A DNA stretch of 7,014 nt from Kiloniellales bacterium (GTDB taxonomy: Bacteria; Pseudomonadota; Alphaproteobacteria; Kiloniellales; JAKSDN01): assembly GCA_022360075.1 (NCBI GenBank), contig JAKSDN010000277.1, positions 1 to 7,014 of the forward strand, given 5' to 3'. Made by a program: the position numbers and the translations under genes. The notes under the pieces are model-generated. The model worked only from the letters and a program-made list of their open reading frames with translations. It had not been told where the DNA came from and made no database searches. This document shows, in pieces, positions 4,984-7,014 of this stretch. Each line of letters opens with the position of its first letter. Position 1 is the first letter of the stretch.

Positions 4984-5865
4984 TCAACGCGCCTCCATCA
5001 CGTCCGGATGCAGGGCCTGGCCGAGTTTCGCCATCGCCTCGGCCGTACGCGGCCCGAAGCCGAGCAGCAGCAAGGCGTCCATGGCGATCAAGCGACCGGC
5101 TGACGCCGCCGGGCTGGCCGCCAGCTCCGGCCGTGCCAGTAGGGCCTCGCGTCCGCCTAAACGCTCCAAGGTCCGTGCCGTCACCAGAATGACATCGGGC
5201 TGAGCCGCGGCGGCGGCCTCGGGCGACAGCGGCTTGTAGCCCGCGAAGCCGTCGAGCGCGTTGCGGCCGCCGGATAGCTCGATGATGCCGGCGGCGGATG
5301 TGCCCCTGCCCGCGGCCAGGGGCGCGCCATTGCCGACGGAGAGCAAGAACAGGACGCTCGGGCGGCTGGACACCGCCATCAGCTTCTCCGCCACGTCGCG
5401 CTGCGCGGCCTCGATTCGCTGCACCAGCGCCTCTCCGGCCTCCGGCAGTTCGAGGGCGGCCGCCACCTGTCCAATCTTCTTTCGCACGCCCGCGAGGCTC
5501 GGCTCGTCCGGCAGGGTGACAATCCGGACGCCGGCGGCGCGCAGCTGGTCGATGGTGGCTTGCGGTCCGGCGTCCTCGACCAGCAGCAGCAGCTCGGGCT
5601 GGAGCGCCAGGATGGGCTCGGCGGACAGGCGCCGCATGTAGCCCACATCCGGCAAGTCGTCGGCTGCCGGCGGATAGCTGCTCGTGCTGTCGACGGCGAC
5701 GAGCCGGTCGCCCGCCCCCAACGCATAGACGATCTCCGTCACCGAGCCGCCGACCGAGATCAGACGCTCAGCCTCGGCTAGGGCTGGGGTCGCAAAGGCA
5801 CCGAAGAGGAAGAAGCCCGACAGCCAAGCTAGCAGTAGGCGCCCCGGCGGCCCTGAGGCCGCCAT
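4984..5865 (-). CDS. hmuT: Periplasmic heme-binding protein of ABC importer
   Basis: A 293-residue type III periplasmic binding protein that receives heme from the outer-membrane receptor and hands it to HmuU. A signal peptide is clear: a short positively charged start (Arg9), a hydrophobic core at 10-25 (LLLAWLSGFFLFG) and a likely cleavage after ATPALA (Ala30). The mature part starts ERLISVGGSVTEIVYALG (33-50). The motif DVGYMRRLSAEPILAL (73-88) carries Tyr76, aligning with the conserved heme-ligating tyrosine of PhuT/ShuT/HmuT proteins. Later blocks are AAGRGTSAAGIIELSGGRNA (184-203), GYKPLSPEA (209-217) and PDVILVTA. A second ligand like the histidine described in Yersinia HmuT is not evident in the 184-203 region. 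The start is fixed at ATG 5865 because a TAG occurs in frame 24 bases upstream (its last base is 21 nt from the ATG) with no start codon between; only a weak AAGAG lies before it. It is the first gene of the hmu operon. Confidence 0.93.
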   Translation of the reverse strand: MAASGPPGRLLLAWLSGFFLFGAFATPALAEAERLISVGGSVTEIVYALGAGDRLVAVDSTSSYPPAADDLPDVGYMRRLSAEPILALQPELLLLVEDAGPQATIDQLRAAGVRIVTLPDEPSLAGVRKKIGQVAAALELPEAGEALVQRIEAAQRDVAEKLMAVSSRPSVLFLLSVGNGAPLAAGRGTSAAGIIELSGGRNALDGFAGYKPLSPEAAAAAQPDVILVTARTLERLGGREALLARPELAASPAASAGRLIAMDALLLLGFGPRTAEAMAKLGQALHPDVMEAR

Positions 5866-6258
5866 CTGTGCGCGCTCTTGCCTCGTCTACCACCACCATC
5901 CGCTTTCCTCGGTCCAATCAACTCTGGATCGATCACACCGAGCGAGAAATGACGCGACCTGGAGCCAGGCACTTAATCGCTGGACTAAAGAGGGTAGCCG
6001 GTGGATCGACGATCTGAACGCCGACCTAGATATGATGATAATGCTTCGCATTTGCAACTATCGACTGGTCGATGCCTCGCTGGCGCGATCGACCGGCCGC
6101 GCTCCAGGCCGAACACCGCGAGCCGGATTGACAGCGCTTTGCGAACAGCCCTAGAACGAACGCGGGGCAACTCGGTTCGCCGATACGGGAGCCGCGGGAT
6201 CTCAAAAACCCAGGTTCTGCTTTAAGGTTAAGCGATAATAGGTTGATTTTATTGAGAT
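5866..6258. other. Non-coding region between hmuT and tRNA-Ser, with presumed hmu promoter
   Basis: This 393-base gap must hold the leftward promoter of the heme operon and the rightward promoter of the tRNA. On the hmuT side I find no convincing Fur, RirA or Irr box and no strong -35/-10 pair. What is visible is CCTGGAGCCAGG (5958-5969, 5-bp arms), GATCGATC near 5928-5936, and a short AT-richer patch around 5970-5990 (TTAATCGC, ACTAAAG). In the middle, ATCGACTGGTCGAT (6060-6073) is a perfect 6-bp dyad with a 2-bp centre. Small frames exist on both strands (for example 6001-6225 plus and 5985-6170 minus), but they are Arg/Ser-rich, lack ribosome binding sites and resemble no family, so I leave them out. 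Confidence 0.5.
6234..6239 (+). promoter_or_regulatory. Candidate -10 element of the tRNA-Ser gene
   Basis: GATAAT sits 19 bp before the mature tRNA 5' end within a locally AT-rich stretch, a suitable place for a tRNA promoter -10 box; transcription would start near 6246. No clear -35 is found 16-18 bp upstream, where the sequence is CAGGTTC, so this is tentative. Confidence 0.35.
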
Positions 6259-6349
6259 GGATGGGTGGCCGAGCGGTTGAAGGCACCGGTCTTGAAAACC
6301 GGCAGGGGTGAACAGCTCCTCGTGGGTTCGAATCCCACCCCATCCGCCA
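6259..6349 (+). tRNA. tRNA-Ser (anticodon UGA)
   Basis: A 91-nt class II tRNA with all arms intact. Acceptor GGATGGG (6259-6265) pairs with CCCATCC (6339-6345), followed by discriminator G and an encoded CCA (6347-6349). The D-arm starts GCCGAGCGG. The anticodon stem CCGGT/ACCGG (6286-6290 with 6298-6302) encloses the loop CTTGAAA, giving anticodon TGA (6293-6295). A long variable arm follows (about 6303-6321). The T-arm GTGGG/CCCAC (6322-6326 with 6334-6338) frames TTCGAAT. The long variable arm and G discriminator are serine features. It is expected to read UCA and other UCN codons. It is convergent with the transporter gene to its right, whose stop codon is 16 nt away. No repeated 3' tRNA segment is seen nearby, so there is no sign that it serves as an integration site here. 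Confidence 0.97.
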
Positions 6350-6365
6350 CTTGCCGCCGATGAAC

Positions 6366-7014
6366 CTACACCGCGTGCCGCTTCTCCCTCCGCAGGCCGG
6401 CGACGAGCAGACCATAAATGCTGACGGCGACGATGACGAAGGCGACGATCTGATAGGGCTCGATGCGGTCGCCAAGGAAGATGACGGCGAGCGCCATGGT
6501 CAACGCCGGCCAGGGCGTGGTGATCGAGCTGGCGAGCGAAACGTCGATGTGCCGGACGGCATGGAACCAGATGATGAGCTCGAGGTAGTAGACGAGGCCC
6601 ATGACGGCCCCGAAGAGCTGGAAATCGGGCCGCAGGAGCGTCGCGGCGAAGCCCGAGGGCTCGACCGCCACGACGACCAGGCCAAGGAAGATGGCCGAGA
6701 TCAGCACCCGAAAGAAGGTGACTTGGGCAGGTGTCACCGGCGTGCGCCCCAGCTCCTCCTTGATGATCACATGGGCGATGCTCCACAGGAGCGGCACGCC
6801 GAGCGCCAGAAGGAACCAGGGCGAGAAGCCTTCAATGCGCCCGCTGCCGCCCGTCCCGAGAAAGTAGAGCGCACCGATGAGCGCGGCGGTGAGCAACAGC
6901 TCCAGCGGTGTCTTGCGCCGCTTGAGGAACAGCGTCTCCCACAGGATAGCGAACAGCGGATAGGCCTGGATGGCGATGGCCGCGCTGACCGCGCCCGCCT
7001 TCTCGACACCGAGC
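6366..7014 (-). CDS. EamA/DMT-family transporter (5' end outside window)
   Basis: The C-terminal 215 residues of a drug/metabolite transporter superfamily inner-membrane protein; the start lies beyond the right edge. The first visible residues (VEKAGAVSAAIAIQAYPLFA) are the end of the first EamA repeat. A TTG at 6896 has been a tempting start, but the frame stays open and family-like all the way to 7014. The second EamA repeat begins at about residue 65 (FSPWFLLALGVPLLWSIAHV). It continues through VTFFRVLISAIFLGLVVV, LFGAVMGLVYYLELIIWF, then HAVRHIDVSLASSITTPWPA and LTMALAVIFLGDRIEPYQIV, and ends with a final helix and the basic tail GLRREKRHAV. Substrate cannot be told from the sequence; family members export amino acids, metabolites or drugs. 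It converges on the tRNA-Ser gene 16 nt away. No link to the heme genes is apparent. Confidence 0.92.
   Translation of the reverse strand, partial: LGVEKAGAVSAAIAIQAYPLFAILWETLFLKRRKTPLELLLTAALIGALYFLGTGGSGRIEGFSPWFLLALGVPLLWSIAHVIIKEELGRTPVTPAQVTFFRVLISAIFLGLVVVAVEPSGFAATLLRPDFQLFGAVMGLVYYLELIIWFHAVRHIDVSLASSITTPWPALTMALAVIFLGDRIEPYQIVAFVIVAVSIYGLLVAGLRREKRHAV

Noticed and set aside
4535..5203. Plus-strand frame of 222 codons opposite hmuU/hmuT
   Set aside because: Arg/Pro/Gly-rich translation with no family resemblance, antisense to two certain genes.
6001..6225. Small plus- and minus-strand frames between hmuT and the tRNA
   Set aside because: Arg/Ser-rich, no ribosome binding site and no homology I can recognise; GC-driven chance frames.
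6259..6349. tRNA-Ser as an integration site for a genomic island
   Set aside because: No integrase and no second copy of the tRNA 3' end in the window; the neighbouring gene converges directly on it.
6202..6786. 194-codon minus-strand frame spanning the transporter and the tRNA
   Set aside because: Reads antisense through the tRNA-Ser gene and out of phase with the EamA gene; shadow frame.

Overview
This 7,014-base window is bacterial. Most of it (about 1,800 onward) is GC-rich with strongly G/C-ending codons. The heme-uptake cassette with an IsdG-type monooxygenase and the overall codon style fit an alphaproteobacterium, but no marker gene here settles the taxonomy. All protein genes I can support are on the minus strand; the only plus-strand gene is a tRNA.

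Layout from left to right: (a) 1-564, the N-terminal part of an unrecognised multi-pass membrane protein that runs off the left edge; (b) 565-1020, no convincing gene; (c) 1021-1716, a zinc-ribbon DUF4145 protein with lower GC than the right-hand side; (d) 1794-2467, a toxin-first HigB/HigA (RelE-type) toxin-antitoxin pair, with a pair of matching palindromes over its promoter region; (e) 2526-2747, a non-coding stretch dominated by a large imperfect hairpin; (f) 2748-5865, a complete heme ABC importer plus a heme-degrading monooxygenase, transcribed leftward as hmuT-hmuU-hmuV-hmuQ; (g) 5866-6258, non-coding, holding the hmu promoter region and the upstream region of the tRNA; (h) 6259-6349, tRNA-Ser(UGA) with encoded CCA; (i) 6366-7014, the C-terminal part of an EamA/DMT-family transporter that enters from the right edge.

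The core of the window is the heme operon. HmuT binds heme in the periplasm, the HmuU permease moves it across the inner membrane, HmuV supplies ATP hydrolysis, and the last gene encodes a 107-residue ABM-fold protein that keeps the Asn-Trp-His catalytic triad of IsdG-type heme oxygenases. It would open the heme ring and release iron in the cytoplasm. The genes are 4 nt apart (T-U), overlapping by 1 nt (U-V) and 34 nt apart (V-Q), so co-expression is likely. No TonB-dependent receptor, TonB/ExbBD or hemin chaperone lies in the window.

The left third (membrane protein, DUF4145 protein, toxin-antitoxin pair) looks like accessory DNA: lower GC, unrelated short genes and a TA module. I found no CRISPR array, transposase, integrase or rRNA. 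No wholly new system is evident. The points most worth checking are the heme-degrading gene in the hmu operon, the double-palindrome operator of the TA pair, the 69-bp hairpin, and the DUF4145 protein.
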